DNA from: Streptomyces sp. NBC_01283
GTDB taxonomy: Bacteria > Actinomycetota > Actinomycetes > Streptomycetales > Streptomycetaceae
Assembly: GCF_041435335.1 (NCBI RefSeq)
Contig: NZ_CP108430.1
Coordinates: 6,857,001-6,921,000 of the forward strand
DNA: 64,000 bases
Direction of reading: 5' to 3'
Below are positions 24,537 to 33,764 of the stretch, piece by piece. Both the position numbers and the translations under genes were made by a program. Below the pieces are notes generated by a model. It was not told where the DNA came from. It searched no databases and saw only the letters and a list, made by a program, of their open reading frames with translations. How positions within the stretch are numbered: position 1 is the first letter of the stretch; each line of letters starts with the position of its first letter.

Positions 24537-25671
24537 AGAGCCAGCCGTTGCGCCGGAAGCCGCGGTAGAGCGCGAAACAGGTGGTGACGATCAGGCCGAC
24601 CACCAGTCCGTAGCCGTACTTCCAGTGCAGTTCGGGCATGTGGTCGAAGTTCATCCCATACACACCGCAGACCATCGTCGGCACGGCGATCACGGCGGCC
24701 CAGGCGGTGATCTTCCGCATGTCCTCGTTCTGAGCGACCGTCACCTGGGCGAGATGGGCCTGGAGGATGGAGTTCAGGAGCTCGTCGAAGGACGCGATCT
24801 GCTCCGTGACCCGCTTGAGGTGGTCGTCGACGTCCCGGAAGTACGCCTGTATCTCCGGGGCGATCGCCCGCATCTGCTGGGTGGAGAGGATCTGCAGGGG
24901 GCGGCCGAGTGGCACCACGGCGCGCTTCAGTTCGAGGAGTTCGCGCTTGAGCTGGTAGATCCGGCCGGGGTCGGCGCGCTCTCCCTCCTTGGAGAACACG
25001 TCCATCTCGACCTGGTCGATGTCGGCCTGCACCGCGTCCGTCACGACGAGATAGTCGTCCACGACGTGGTCCGCCAGGGCGTGCAGGACCGCCGCGGGAC
25101 CCTGGGCGAGCTGCTCGGGAGCCGATTCGAGCTCCTCGCGCAGCGGGCCGAGAGAACCGTGGCGGCCGTGCCGCACGGTGATCACGAAGTCCGCGCCGAC
25201 GAAGACCATGATCTCGCCGGTGTCCACCACCTCGCTGGTCGCGGTGAGTTCGGCATGCTCCACATAGCAAACGGTCTTGAACACGGCGAACAGCATCTCG
25301 TCGTACCGCTCCACCTTCGGCCGCTGGTGGGCGTGGACCGCGTCCTCGACGGCGAGCGGGTGCAGGTCGAAGAGGTCGGCGATGCCGGCGAACTCGTCCT
25401 CCGTCGGTTCGTGCAACCCGAGCCAGACGAAGCCGTCACCGCTCTTGCGGACGCGCTCGACCTCCTCGACGAGATCGCGGCCGCCGTCCTGGCGCACTCC
25501 GTTCCGGTACGTCACGCACTTGACCACCGCCGAGCCCAGGGGTGAGCGGGCGGGGTGGCTCAGGTCGACGCGCTTGTGCTTGCGCACGAACTGGGCGACC
25601 CGCGCGACTTTCCGCAGGCCGCCTACCTTGCGGAGGTTCCCTACCTTTCGCAGGTTGCCTGCCATCGACAT
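24535..25671 (-). CDS. corA: CorA-type magnesium/cobalt transporter
   Basis: A 378-residue protein. The long soluble N-terminal part has ERVRKSGDGFVWLGLHEPTE and HPLAVEDAVHAHQRPKVERY; the C-terminal part has two membrane segments around the ion-selectivity motif GMN in VYGMNFDHMPELHWKYGY. This is a CorA channel for Mg2+ and related ions. The N-terminus is unusual: three near-copies of a six-residue LRKVG unit (NLRKVGNLRKVGGLRKVAR) encoded by a short DNA repeat. ATG at 25671 has GAGGAG seven bases before it. Confidence 0.9.
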   Translation of the reverse strand: MSMAGNLRKVGNLRKVGGLRKVARVAQFVRKHKRVDLSHPARSPLGSAVVKCVTYRNGVRQDGGRDLVEEVERVRKSGDGFVWLGLHEPTEDEFAGIADLFDLHPLAVEDAVHAHQRPKVERYDEMLFAVFKTVCYVEHAELTATSEVVDTGEIMVFVGADFVITVRHGRHGSLGPLREELESAPEQLAQGPAAVLHALADHVVDDYLVVTDAVQADIDQVEMDVFSKEGERADPGRIYQLKRELLELKRAVVPLGRPLQILSTQQMRAIAPEIQAYFRDVDDHLKRVTEQIASFDELLNSILQAHLAQVTVAQNEDMRKITAWAAVIAVPTMVCGVYGMNFDHMPELHWKYGYGLVVGLIVTTCFALYRGFRRNGWL

Positions 25672-25818
25672 GCGTGGCTCCTCGTTCTGGTGACGTGACG
25701 TGCCAGTGTGCCAGCACGTCCCGACAGTGTGGTCGGAGCCTGTGGGAACGGAAGACTCCGCTCCGGGTGTTCGGGGCTGCCTCCCCGGAGTAAGCAGGAC
25801 AATCGCGATAATTGCCGC

Positions 25819-26637
25819 ATGACGCTCATCGATGGCTATCTGACCGGCAAGAGGAATCGGCACGCGGAGGGGGCGGGCGCGGGTGCGGCGGGTTCGGGGC
25901 AGGGGGCCGAAGCGGCCTTCTCCGCGCTCTTCGACCCCACGACCTTCCGGCACGTCGAGCGGCTGGGCATCGGGCCGGGGTGGCGCTGCTGGGAGGTCGG
26001 CGCGGGCGGCTTCTCCGTCGTCTCCTGGCTCGCGAAGCGGGTCGGGCCCACCGGACGGGTCCTCGCGACCGACACGGACATCTCCTGGCAGACGTCGGCG
26101 GCACGGCCGCCGGTGGAGGTGCGTACGCATGACGTGGGGGCGGAGGGGCCGCCCGGCGGGGGCTTCGACCTTGTCCATGCGCGGCTGGTCCTCGCCCGGG
26201 TGCCGGACCAGGAACTGGCGCTGCGCTCGATGATCCGGGCTCTGCGCCCGGGGGGCCGCCTGCTGGTCGAGGAGGTGGACCCGGCCCTGCAGCCGCTGTC
26301 CTGTCCGGACGAGCACGGGCCTGCACAGCGGTTGGCGAACCGGCTTCGGGGGGCGCTGCTCGCTGAGCGCGGCGCTGACGTCGCGTACGGGCGTGGGCTG
26401 CCCCGTCTGCTTCGGGCGGCGGGCCTGCGCCAGGTGGAGGCCGACGCGTACTTCCCTTTGAGCTCGCCCGCCTGCGTGGCCCTGGAGACGGCCACGATCC
26501 AGCAGTCCCGCGTGGCGCTGACGGCGGCGGGCCTGGCCACGGACGAGGACATCGCCGACCACCTCGCGAACATCGCCGCCGAGCCGATGGACCTCGCGAC
26601 GTCCCCTTTGATCTCAGCCTGGGGCCGCAAACCGTAG
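25819..26637 (+). CDS. Class I SAM-dependent methyltransferase
   Basis: A 272-residue protein with motif I CWEVGAGGFSVV, motif II VLATDTDISW, motif post-II FDLVHARLVLARVPDQELAL and LRPGGRLLVEEVDP. The start of the fold is preceded by a Gly/Ala-rich stretch. Substrate unknown; the C-terminal LETATIQQSRVALTAAG is common in small-molecule methyltransferases of Streptomyces. ATG at 25819. No obvious partner. Confidence 0.8.
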   Translation: MTLIDGYLTGKRNRHAEGAGAGAAGSGQGAEAAFSALFDPTTFRHVERLGIGPGWRCWEVGAGGFSVVSWLAKRVGPTGRVLATDTDISWQTSAARPPVEVRTHDVGAEGPPGGGFDLVHARLVLARVPDQELALRSMIRALRPGGRLLVEEVDPALQPLSCPDEHGPAQRLANRLRGALLAERGADVAYGRGLPRLLRAAGLRQVEADAYFPLSSPACVALETATIQQSRVALTAAGLATDEDIADHLANIAAEPMDLATSPLISAWGRKP

Positions 26638-26775
26638 CGCTTCCCGGCCCCCGGTAGTCCGACAAACCTTCAAACCTTTCCCACCCCCCCCGATTGCCCG
26701 GGAGCGTCGAGCAGTTGGGCCGGGAACGCAGGGAAGAGGGAACCCCAGCCCTGTCCCCTCGCCCCGATGCCCTCG

Positions 26776-27201
26776 CGGGCGGCAGCGTGGGTGAGGGGCG
26801 TGCCGGTATGTCCGCCGGAGCGCGGTGCGTGTAGGCCGTGTCAGCGGGGACGGGCAGACCGGCGTGGCCCCGTGTCCATGGCGGGCGGAGCCGGAGCTGG
26901 CGCGTGCCTGTGGGCGGCAGAGTGGGTGAGGGGGCGGGTCGGAAAGTCTGCCCGGAGCGCGGCACGCGGGACTTGCTCGCTGGAGTGGCGGGTCGTGCGA
27001 GGCGTGTTGGCGGGGACAGGCATCCCGACGTGGCCCCGCCTCCAAGGCGGACGGTGCGCGTGCCCGCGGGCGGCAGTGTGCGTGAGAGGGCGTGGCGGTA
27101 CGTCCGCCCGGAGCGCGATGCGTGGGGCTCGTTCGCCGTAGCGGCGGGGCGTGCAAGCCGTGTGGGCGGCGCCGCAGTTGGCGCGCACCCGCAGTCGGCA
27201 G
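26776..27201. repeat. Four degenerate 125-156-base repeats in a gene-free stretch
   Basis: Between the methyltransferase stop (26637) and the kinase stop (27266) no gene is supported. A GCGGGCGGCAG-like block recurs with ends at 26786, 26920, 27076 and 27201, each followed by GTG-GGTGAG-like, GTCCGCCCGGAGCGCG-like and GTGGCCCCG-like blocks in the same order. Identity between copies is partial. The stretch could be a decayed gene or a non-coding repeat; the frames that cross it change reading frame between copies, so I do not call a protein. Confidence 0.55.
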
Positions 27202-27265
27202 CGCGCGCGAGGAGTCTCGGCGGGGTGTCCACCGGAGCACGGTGCGCAGAGTTCCCCCGCCGGAG

Positions 27266-28264
27266 TCACCCCCGGCTCAGACCGTGATCGTCGCGGCCCC
27301 ACCCCTGAGCCGGCAGCGGTCGACCTCCCACCAGTTCGACCGCCCTAGCTCCCGCCCGACACCCCTCGGCCGAAGCCTCGCGAAGCCCCCCGCCGCCCAG
27401 GCGCGCGGCAAGGAACGCCCCCGTGAACGCGTCGCCCGCCCCCGTGGAGTCCCGCGCGGTGGCGGGCTGTGCGGGGATCTCGGCCCGCACCTCACCGTCC
27501 CGGGCCAGCAACGCCCCCGCGGCGCCCCGCTTCACGACCACCACCGGGAACCGCCGACTCAACTTCGCGGCGGCCTCCGCCAGCAAAACGCCACCCGCGT
27601 CCTCCACCCCAGGCGCCCCCGCCAGAGCCCGCGCCTCCCCCTCACTGGGCAGCAACACATCCACCCCGTCCACCGCCGCCAAGAACCGCTCCACCCCCAG
27701 CTCGGCGAGGAAGCCCGCCGACGCCGGATCCACGCTTACCGGCACTCCACGCGCGCGTGCCGCCCCCAACGCCGTCTCGGCCACCGCCCTGCTCGGCTCA
27801 GCGAAGAACAAGTACCCCGACAGGTGCAGCCACCCCACGCCGTCCAGAAGCGCCGGAGACCAGTCCGCGGCCGACAGGCGCAGTGACGCGCCGCTGTCCG
27901 TCAGGAACGTCCGCTCGGCCCCGGCTCCGGCGCCCCCGTCGACCAGGCAGATCACGGTCCCCGTAGGCGCCTCGTGGTCGACGACGAGCCGTGGCCGCAC
28001 CCCCGCGCGCGTGAGCGCCTCCTCGTGCCACCTCACGGAGTCCGCGCCCACCCGCCCCAGGAACCGCACGTCGCGGCACCCCCAAGAAGCCGCCCAGCAG
28101 GCCACGTTGGCGCCCGCGCCACCCGGCACCGCCCGGATCGCCGCCGCCGTGTCGGTGCCCGGAGCGAGCGGCGCACCGTGCCGCGCAACGATGTCCGTGA
28201 CGACATCCCCGACAACCAGCAACGCCCCACCCCGCCGGGATATCTCTGCCTCACCCCGACGCAC
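27266..28264 (-). CDS. psuK: PfkB-family kinase, likely pseudouridine kinase
   Basis: A PfkB kinase of about 315 residues: LLVVGDVVTDIVARHG at the head, GGAGANVACWAASWG, an SVDPASAGF strand, and the catalytic DSTGAGDAFTGAFLAA near the end. It lies downstream of psuG in the same direction, so pseudouridine kinase is the best guess; the usual job is phosphorylation of pseudouridine for PsuG. Start is uncertain. GTG at 28264 (with GGGGGAGG before it) or TTG at 28222 would begin just ahead of the fold; an in-frame extension goes far upstream through a 141-base tandem repeat and may not be translated. It could also be another sugar kinase. Confidence 0.65.
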   Translation of the reverse strand: MRRGEAEISRRGGALLVVGDVVTDIVARHGAPLAPGTDTAAAIRAVPGGAGANVACWAASWGCRDVRFLGRVGADSVRWHEEALTRAGVRPRLVVDHEAPTGTVICLVDGGAGAGAERTFLTDSGASLRLSAADWSPALLDGVGWLHLSGYLFFAEPSRAVAETALGAARARGVPVSVDPASAGFLAELGVERFLAAVDGVDVLLPSEGEARALAGAPGVEDAGGVLLAEAAAKLSRRFPVVVVKRGAAGALLARDGEVRAEIPAQPATARDSTGAGDAFTGAFLAARLGGGGLREASAEGCRAGARAVELVGGRPLPAQGWGRDDHGLSRG

Positions 28265-28640
28265 CGCCACCGCCTCCCCCTGCCGCGAGGTCTCCGCCCG
28301 ACCCGGCCTCGTCGCCACCCCCTCACCCCGCCGGGACGCCGCCCCACCCCACCCCGAGGCCGCTGCCTCGCCCGGCCCCGATATCTCTGCCTCACCCCGA
28401 CGCACCGCCACCGCCTCCCCCTGCCGCGAGGTCTCCGCCCGACCCGGCCCCGACGCCGCCCCCTCACCCCGCCGGGACGCCGCCCCACCCCGCCCCGAGG
28501 CCGCTGCCTCGCCCGGCCCCGATGCCACCGCCTCACTGCGACGCACCGCCACCGCCTCACCCGGCCCCGACGTCTCCACCCCGCCCCGCCCCAACATCAC
28601 CGCCGCACCGTCCTGCTGCCCCGATGTCTCCGCACGCCCC
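28239..28640. repeat. 141-base tandem repeat between psuG and the kinase
   Basis: The block starting at 28239 recurs from 28380 with few changes, and a partial third copy runs from about 28521. The block is C-rich on the plus strand and stays in frame on the minus strand, where each copy would encode 47 residues rich in Gly, Ala, Glu and Arg (such as GEAVAVRRGEAEISGPGEAA). It fills most of the 400 bases between the two genes of the operon. Either it is a translated low-complexity head of the kinase or an expanded spacer. Confidence 0.75.
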
Positions 28641-28668
28641 CGCCAAGACACCCCACCCCACCAACCCC

Positions 28669-29574
28669 TCACCACCCCACCCAAGCCGCCGCGATCCGAC
28701 CCGCAAGCCGCACATTGCCCCGTACCGCCGCGAGGTTGGCGTTCAGGGAGGCGCCGTTCGTGCGGTGGACCAGTTGGTCCAGGAGGAACGGGGTGACCGC
28801 CTGGCCGGTGATGCCCCGCTCGGCGCACGCCTCCAACGCCTCGGCGAGCACGCGCGCGTGGAGCGCGGGGTCGAGTTGCTCGGCCTCCGGTACGGGGTTC
28901 GTCACGAGCAGCGCGGACTCCGGGCCGCCGACCGCGTCCTGGGCCCGCATCACCGCCGCGACCTCCTCGGGCGTCCGCAGCGTCCAGTCCACCGGATGCC
29001 CGGAGTCGGTGAGGTAGAAGCCGGGGAAGCGGTCCGTCCCGTACCCGGCCACCGCCACGCCCAGCGTCTCCAGACGCTGCAGTGTCGCCGCCACGTCCAG
29101 GATCGACTTCACCCCCGCGCAGACCACCGTGATGCGCGTCCGGGCGAGCAGCCCCAGGTCGGCGGACTCGTCCTGGGTCTCCGTCCACTCCCGGTGCACC
29201 CCGCCGAGGCCACCCGTGGCGAACACCCGTACGCCCGCCCGCGCGGCGAGCAGCGCCGTCGCGGACACCGTCGTCGCCCCGCTCGCGCCCGCCGCGACCG
29301 CGAGCGCCAGATCGCGGTGGCCCAGCTTGCGGATGCCGTCCTCGTTCGCGACGCGTTCCAACTGCTGCTTGTCCAGGCCGACATGAGGCCGCCCGTCCAG
29401 TACGGCGATCGTCGCGGGGACCGCGCCCTCCGCGCGTACGGCCTCTTCGAGCTCACGCGCGACCTGGAGATTGCGCGGGCGCGGCAGCCCGTGCGCGATG
29501 ATCGTGGACTCCAGGGCGACGACCGGCCGCCGGTCCGCCACAGCCGCCTGCACCTCGTCGGACACCACCAACAC
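28669..29574 (-). CDS. psuG: Pseudouridine-5'-phosphate glycosidase
   Basis: A 301-residue protein of the PsuG family, which splits pseudouridine 5'-phosphate into uracil and ribose 5-phosphate (reversible). Typical blocks are LESTIIAHGLPRP near residue 22, GGLGGVHREWTETQDESADL, and GYGTDRFPGFYLTDSGHPV, then LLVTNPVPEAEQLD and AVTPFLLDQL. Length and order match the family. GTG at 29574 is the start; the codons after it (TTG GTG GTG) leave some doubt. The kinase downstream completes a pseudouridine salvage pair. Confidence 0.9.
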   Translation of the reverse strand: MLVVSDEVQAAVADRRPVVALESTIIAHGLPRPRNLQVARELEEAVRAEGAVPATIAVLDGRPHVGLDKQQLERVANEDGIRKLGHRDLALAVAAGASGATTVSATALLAARAGVRVFATGGLGGVHREWTETQDESADLGLLARTRITVVCAGVKSILDVAATLQRLETLGVAVAGYGTDRFPGFYLTDSGHPVDWTLRTPEEVAAVMRAQDAVGGPESALLVTNPVPEAEQLDPALHARVLAEALEACAERGITGQAVTPFLLDQLVHRTNGASLNANLAAVRGNVRLAGRIAAAWVGW

Positions 29575-29673
29575 GGGCCTGCCTCCTGCCTGTCGGGTCT
29601 CCCCTCATCCCTGGCGACCGGCGCGCCCTGCCAAACCCTTGCGACGCCGGGGGCCGGCCAGCAGCCTGGGGGC

Positions 29674-30141
29674 ATGACGGACAACACGACACGTCTCGAC
29701 CACGTCGTCCTGTGGGTGAGCGATCCCGCGGCGGCAGCCGGCTTCTACGAGAAGGTGCTGGGCCTCGAACCCCTGCGCGTCGCCGAGTACACGGAGGGCA
29801 AGGTCTCCTTCCCCTCCGTCCGGCTCAACGAAGAGACCATCTTCGACCTCGCCCCGCTCACCCTCGCCGAGCGCATGAACGTCGTCCCTGACGCCGACAA
29901 GAGCGCGGGCCACCCGGTCAACCACGTCTGCCTCGCCCTGCCGGAAGCCGACTTCGAGGCGTTGCGCACCCGCCTGGAGGAGCACGGCACCCCGGTGTCG
30001 GACATCGGGTACGACGCGTTCGGCGCCCGCGGCAAGGCCCGCCGCAGCTTCTACTTCCGCGACCCGGACGGGAACATCTTCGAGGCGCGGCACTACGGAG
30101 AGGAGGGGGCGGACAAGGCGGGCACGGCGGAGGAGAGGTAG
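29674..30141 (+). CDS. VOC (glyoxalase/dioxygenase fold) family protein
   Basis: A 155-residue protein with paired beta-alpha-beta modules: RLDHVVLWVSDPAAAAGFYE, KVLGLEPLRVAEYTEG, then HPVNHVCLALPEADFEALRT and the closing FYFRDPDGNIFEARHYG. The metal-ligand His in LDHVV and NHVCL and the Glu in FEARH are present, so a metal-bound active site is likely. Enzymatic reaction unknown. ATG at 29674. Confidence 0.85.
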   Translation: MTDNTTRLDHVVLWVSDPAAAAGFYEKVLGLEPLRVAEYTEGKVSFPSVRLNEETIFDLAPLTLAERMNVVPDADKSAGHPVNHVCLALPEADFEALRTRLEEHGTPVSDIGYDAFGARGKARRSFYFRDPDGNIFEARHYGEEGADKAGTAEER

Positions 30142-30199
30142 CCGAGAAGGAGCCACCCCCGTCAGGGCGCCCCGCCGCGCCCGGCTAGGGTGACCGGCC

Positions 30200-30565
30200 A
30201 TGACCACGAATGATCAGGCCGTTGCGTCCTTTGCCGTGCACATTCCGGATGTCGACCTGGAGGCCGAGCCCCTCGACCCCGAGCAGATCATCTCCGGCAC
30301 CCCGGAGGTCACCGGCAAGGTCCTGTGGGAGTCGGCCGACGGCAAGCAGCTGCGCGGCATCTGGCAGATCACGCCCGGCGTGGTCACCGACACCGAGGCG
30401 AACGAGCTCTTCGTGGTCGTCAGCGGCCGTGCCACGATCGAGGTCGAGGGCGGCGACGTGATCGAGATCGGCCCCGGCGACGCGGCCGTCCTGCGCGAGG
30501 GCGACCGTACGACGTGGACCGTGCACGAGACGCTGCGCAAGGCGTACCACATCACCCTCGCCTGA
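30200..30565 (+). CDS. Cupin-domain protein
   Basis: A 121-residue single cupin of the (S)-ureidoglycine aminohydrolase-like (DUF861) type: GKVLWESADGKQLRGIWQIT, then ANELFVVVSGRATIEVEGGD and GDAAVLREGDRTTWTVHE. The usual metal-binding His are partly replaced, so metal binding is doubtful. It may be co-transcribed with the VOC gene 58 bases upstream. Function unknown. Confidence 0.85.
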   Translation: MTTNDQAVASFAVHIPDVDLEAEPLDPEQIISGTPEVTGKVLWESADGKQLRGIWQITPGVVTDTEANELFVVVSGRATIEVEGGDVIEIGPGDAAVLREGDRTTWTVHETLRKAYHITLA

Positions 30566-30593
30566 CCCCGGCACGTGTCGCGCACCCCGCGGG

Positions 30594-31856
30594 TCAGGCC
30601 TTCTTGACCGCCCTGCGGAGTGCCAGCGCCGCCATCGGCAGCAGTACGCAGACCCCGACGAGGTTGAGCCAGCCGTAGCTCGCCCGCGCGACGATCAGGC
30701 CGGCCGCCGCGCCGCCGATGCCCGCCGCCGTGTTCATGGTCAGGTCCGAGAGGCCCTGCACGGCGGCCCGGGCGGGCTGCGGCACGGAGTCGGTGAGCAG
30801 CGCGGAGCCCGAGACGAGGCCCGCCGACCAGCCGAGGCCGAGCACGAAGAGACCGGCGGCGGTCCGGCCGTGGCTGGGCCCCGCCGTACCGGCAAGGAGC
30901 GCGGCGCAGCACAGCAGCCCGACCGCGAGGCCGATCACGGAGAGCCGCCCGAACCGGTCGGAGAGCCAGCCCATCACCGGCGAGAGCGCGTACATGCCCG
31001 CGATGTGTCCGCTGATGACCAGGCCGACCAGCTGCAGGCTCGCCCCGTGGTGCCCCAGGTCGACCGGCGTCATGACCATGATCGAGACCATCACCGTGTG
31101 CGAAGCGGCGACCGTCACCAGCGCGAGCCGGGCCATCGGCGACGCGGCCACCGCGGCGACACCGGCCCGCAGTGAGCGGCTCTGCGCGGAGTGGTTCTCG
31201 TGCGGGGCGAGCGCCCGGGCGGTGAGCAGCGGGTCCGGGCGCAGCAGTACCGCCACCACGAGCCCCGCGACGGCGAAGATCCCGGCGGCGAAGAGGAAGG
31301 GGCCCGCCGCCTCGGGGATGGAGGTGTTGGAGAAGGCGCGGCTCGTGGGCGCGGCGATGTTCGGGCCGAGGACCGAGCCGATGGTCGTGGCCCAGATGAC
31401 GAGGGAGATGGCACGGCCGCGCCGCTCGGGCTCGGCGAGGTCCGCCGCCGCGAAGCGGGCCTGCAGATTGGCCGAGGAGCCCGCCCCGAAGCCCGCCATG
31501 CCGAGCAGCAGCAGGGGGAAGCTCTCGATGACCGCGGCGAGGACCACGAGTCCCGCTCCCAGCGCGCCGATCAGATACGCGAGGACGAGGCCGGGCCGCC
31601 GTCCGCGCGACGTCATCAGGGCGGCGAGCGGCAGCGACAGCAGGGCCGTGCCGGCCACGGACGCGGTGGGCGCGAGGCCGGACAGCGCCTCCGTCCCGCT
31701 CACCTCGGTCGCCAGCATCGGCGCCAGGGCGATGCCGATCGGTACGCCGAGCCCGCCCAGTATCTGACTGGAGACCAGCACCGCGGTGGTGCGGCGGCGC
31801 AGGGCGGGCAGTGCCTCTGGCGCGGGTATGTCAGGAGCGTCGACGGTCGAAGTCAC
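30594..31856 (-). CDS. MFS transporter
   Basis: A 420-residue, 12-segment membrane protein. The loop between segments 2 and 3 reads LMTSRGRRPGLVLAYL, close to the MFS signature, and MGWLSDRFGRLSVIGLAV is the second-half version. Likely a drug/proton-type exporter; the substrate is unknown. GTG at 31856 begins MTSTVDAPDIPAPEAL. It follows the MGMT gene in the same direction after a hairpin. Confidence 0.85.
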   Translation of the reverse strand: MTSTVDAPDIPAPEALPALRRRTTAVLVSSQILGGLGVPIGIALAPMLATEVSGTEALSGLAPTASVAGTALLSLPLAALMTSRGRRPGLVLAYLIGALGAGLVVLAAVIESFPLLLLGMAGFGAGSSANLQARFAAADLAEPERRGRAISLVIWATTIGSVLGPNIAAPTSRAFSNTSIPEAAGPFLFAAGIFAVAGLVVAVLLRPDPLLTARALAPHENHSAQSRSLRAGVAAVAASPMARLALVTVAASHTVMVSIMVMTPVDLGHHGASLQLVGLVISGHIAGMYALSPVMGWLSDRFGRLSVIGLAVGLLCCAALLAGTAGPSHGRTAAGLFVLGLGWSAGLVSGSALLTDSVPQPARAAVQGLSDLTMNTAAGIGGAAAGLIVARASYGWLNLVGVCVLLPMAALALRRAVKKA

Positions 31857-31904
31857 TGACGCAGTGTGCCAGGGCGTTCGTAGGCGGGAAACACAGATTT
31901 CGCA

Positions 31905-31925
31905 CTCCGCCGGAGGACGGCGGAG
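31905..31925 (-). terminator. Hairpin between MGMT and MFS genes
   Basis: Eight-base arms (CTCCGCCG / CGGCGGAG) and a five-base loop, 28 bases after the MGMT stop on the minus strand. Confidence 0.45.
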
Positions 31926-31952
31926 GAGCGGCCCGGGCGGGGGGCGGCAGCG

Positions 31953-32540
31953 TCAGAAGAGTGGCTCCGGCAGCACCCCTTCCAGTGCGAGGAGCTGCCG
32001 CTTGGTCTCGACGCCGCCGCCGAATCCGCCGATGCCGCCGTCCCGCTCGACCACCCGGTGGCACGGCACTACGACCGGCAGCGGATTGGCACCCATCGCC
32101 ATACCGACCGCCTGAGCCGCGCCGGCCTGGCCGACCCGGCGGGCCAGGTCCCCGTACCCCACGACCGCGCCGTACGGAACGGTGGTCAGCTCGCGCAGGA
32201 CCTGGCGGTTGAACCCGGAGATCAGCGACCAGTCGAGCGGCAGCTCGAAGTCGTGCCGCTCGCCCGCGAAATAGGCGGCGAGCTGGCGTATGGGCTCGGC
32301 GAGCAGGGGGGACCCGGGTGCCTCGACCGGCTCGGCCCCCAGCCGGGAGCCGAGCCGCTCGATCGTCTGGTCGCGCACCTCGTCCGTGGCGTGGAAGGCG
32401 ACGCTGACCAGGCCTTCGTCGGTCGCGGCGAGCAGCAGCGGGCCGATGTCGCTCGCGACGACGGCCCACACCACCTGCCGCCGGCCGCCCTCGTCGTGCG
32501 TGCCCGGCCGGCCCTGCTCCTGCTGCCCCTCGGCGTTCAT
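31953..32540 (-). CDS. ogt: Methylated-DNA--protein-cysteine methyltransferase
   Basis: A 195-residue O6-alkylguanine alkyltransferase. The acceptor site is PCHRV with Cys160; upstream blocks FNRQVLRELTTVPYG and VVGYGDLARRVG are the DNA-binding helix-turn-helix. It removes alkyl groups from guanine in one suicidal step. The first 20 residues are variable. ATG at 32540. It adds direct reversal to the excision-repair genes (uvrA, B, C) nearby. Confidence 0.9.
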   Translation of the reverse strand: MNAEGQQEQGRPGTHDEGGRRQVVWAVVASDIGPLLLAATDEGLVSVAFHATDEVRDQTIERLGSRLGAEPVEAPGSPLLAEPIRQLAAYFAGERHDFELPLDWSLISGFNRQVLRELTTVPYGAVVGYGDLARRVGQAGAAQAVGMAMGANPLPVVVPCHRVVERDGGIGGFGGGVETKRQLLALEGVLPEPLF

Positions 32541-32595
32541 GTGGACCACCGTACGACCGGGCACTGACAACGGGGCCGGCCGGACCCGCGCGGGC

Positions 32596-33516
32596 CTAGC
32601 CGGAGACGGCCTTGCGCACGACGTCGGGCGTGTTCGTGATGATGCCGTCCACCCGGAAGCCCGCCACCTTCCGCGCGGTCGCCGCGTCGTTCACGGTCCA
32701 CGTGAAGATCTCCAGGCGCTTGCGGTGCGGCCCCTTGGTCGCGTGGATCGCGGCGACGTACTCACGGGAGATGGAGCCGTGCGTCGAGTTGATCTGGTCG
32801 GCGAACTTCGCGTACTTGGGCAGATCGGCGACCGCGGGCGTGCCGAGGAAGCCGGTCTTGACGTCGGGCCGCAGCTTGTGGACCTTCTTGACGCTGTCCG
32901 CGCTGAAGCTCTGGATGACGAGCTTGCTCTTGACGTGGTGCTTGTCCAGCCAGCCGGTCTTGCGCAGGACCGCGAGGCCCTGCTTCTCGATGCCCGGGTA
33001 CAGCTCGGGCTTCTTGAACTCGAAGACGAGGCTCTGGTGGTTGCGCGAGACGCGGTTCATGTACTGCTTCAGCGTCGGCACCCGCTGGCCCGCGTACTTC
33101 GGGCTGAACCAGCTGCCCGCGTCCAGCCTGGCGATCTCCGCCGCGGTGAAGTCCTTGACCTTCCACGGCGCGCGGCCGGGGAAGACCTGCTCGACGTTCG
33201 TGGTCCGCGTCAGGGTGTCGTCGTGCACGATCACGAGCTCGCCGTCCTTGGTGCGCTGGACGTCGTTCTCGACCCAGCGGAACCCCATGTCAGCCGCCTT
33301 GTCGATGGCTGCGAAAGTGTTCTCGGGCGCGTAGGCGGAAGCGCCCCGGTGTGCGACGACCAGCGGTCTGTCGTGCGAGGCGGGCGTCTGTGCGGGCGTC
33401 CGGGCGGACGCCGGCGCCGACTTCTGGTCGGCGGCCTGAGCGGTGGCGGAAGGGAGGACGAGTGCACCGGCTCCAAGAAGAGCGGCGGTGGTGGCAGCGG
33501 CAACGCGTGCGTACAA
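32596..33516 (-). CDS. Secreted glycerophosphodiester phosphodiesterase
   Basis: A 306-residue protein with a signal peptide (VAAATTAALLGAGALVLPSATAQA). The catalytic His pair is in VAHRGASAYAPENTFAAID and in LVIVHDDTLTRTTN, with the acidic WVENDVQRTKDGE between them. A TIM-barrel GDPD fold is expected, which frees glycerol 3-phosphate from phospholipid headgroups or teichoic acid outside the cell. TTG at 33516 has GAGGAG six bases before it. Confidence 0.9.
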   Translation of the reverse strand: MYARVAAATTAALLGAGALVLPSATAQAADQKSAPASARTPAQTPASHDRPLVVAHRGASAYAPENTFAAIDKAADMGFRWVENDVQRTKDGELVIVHDDTLTRTTNVEQVFPGRAPWKVKDFTAAEIARLDAGSWFSPKYAGQRVPTLKQYMNRVSRNHQSLVFEFKKPELYPGIEKQGLAVLRKTGWLDKHHVKSKLVIQSFSADSVKKVHKLRPDVKTGFLGTPAVADLPKYAKFADQINSTHGSISREYVAAIHATKGPHRKRLEIFTWTVNDAATARKVAGFRVDGIITNTPDVVRKAVSG

Positions 33517-33764
33517 CGGTGACTCCTCGCGCTATGCGGGCACGGACCGGATGAGAGTGACAGTTCACGGCCAACGCGAGACAGGTGCAGGATGGCCACA
33601 GGTTGAACGGAGACAGCCGGGTTTCTTTCCCGGAAAATCGTTCGCAAGTTCCGGAGTGAGCTTTACTCTCTGCGTCAGCCCATGGCCTGTCATTGCACGG
33701 GCGGCTGGGGCCACTTGGGTGCAATCCCGGGCATTTGGAAAAATAGGCGGAAGGGCTACCGCTC

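Noticed and set aside
25826..27232. Minus-strand frame of over 460 codons through the repeats and the methyltransferase
   Set aside because: It overlaps the motif-bearing methyltransferase on the other strand, and the repeat part is Pro/Arg/Thr-rich shadow sequence. Frame is not kept between repeat units.
27266..29188. A 640-residue version of the kinase reaching into psuG
   Set aside because: The upstream part overlaps psuG in another frame and passes through low-complexity repeats; the kinase fold begins only near 28222.
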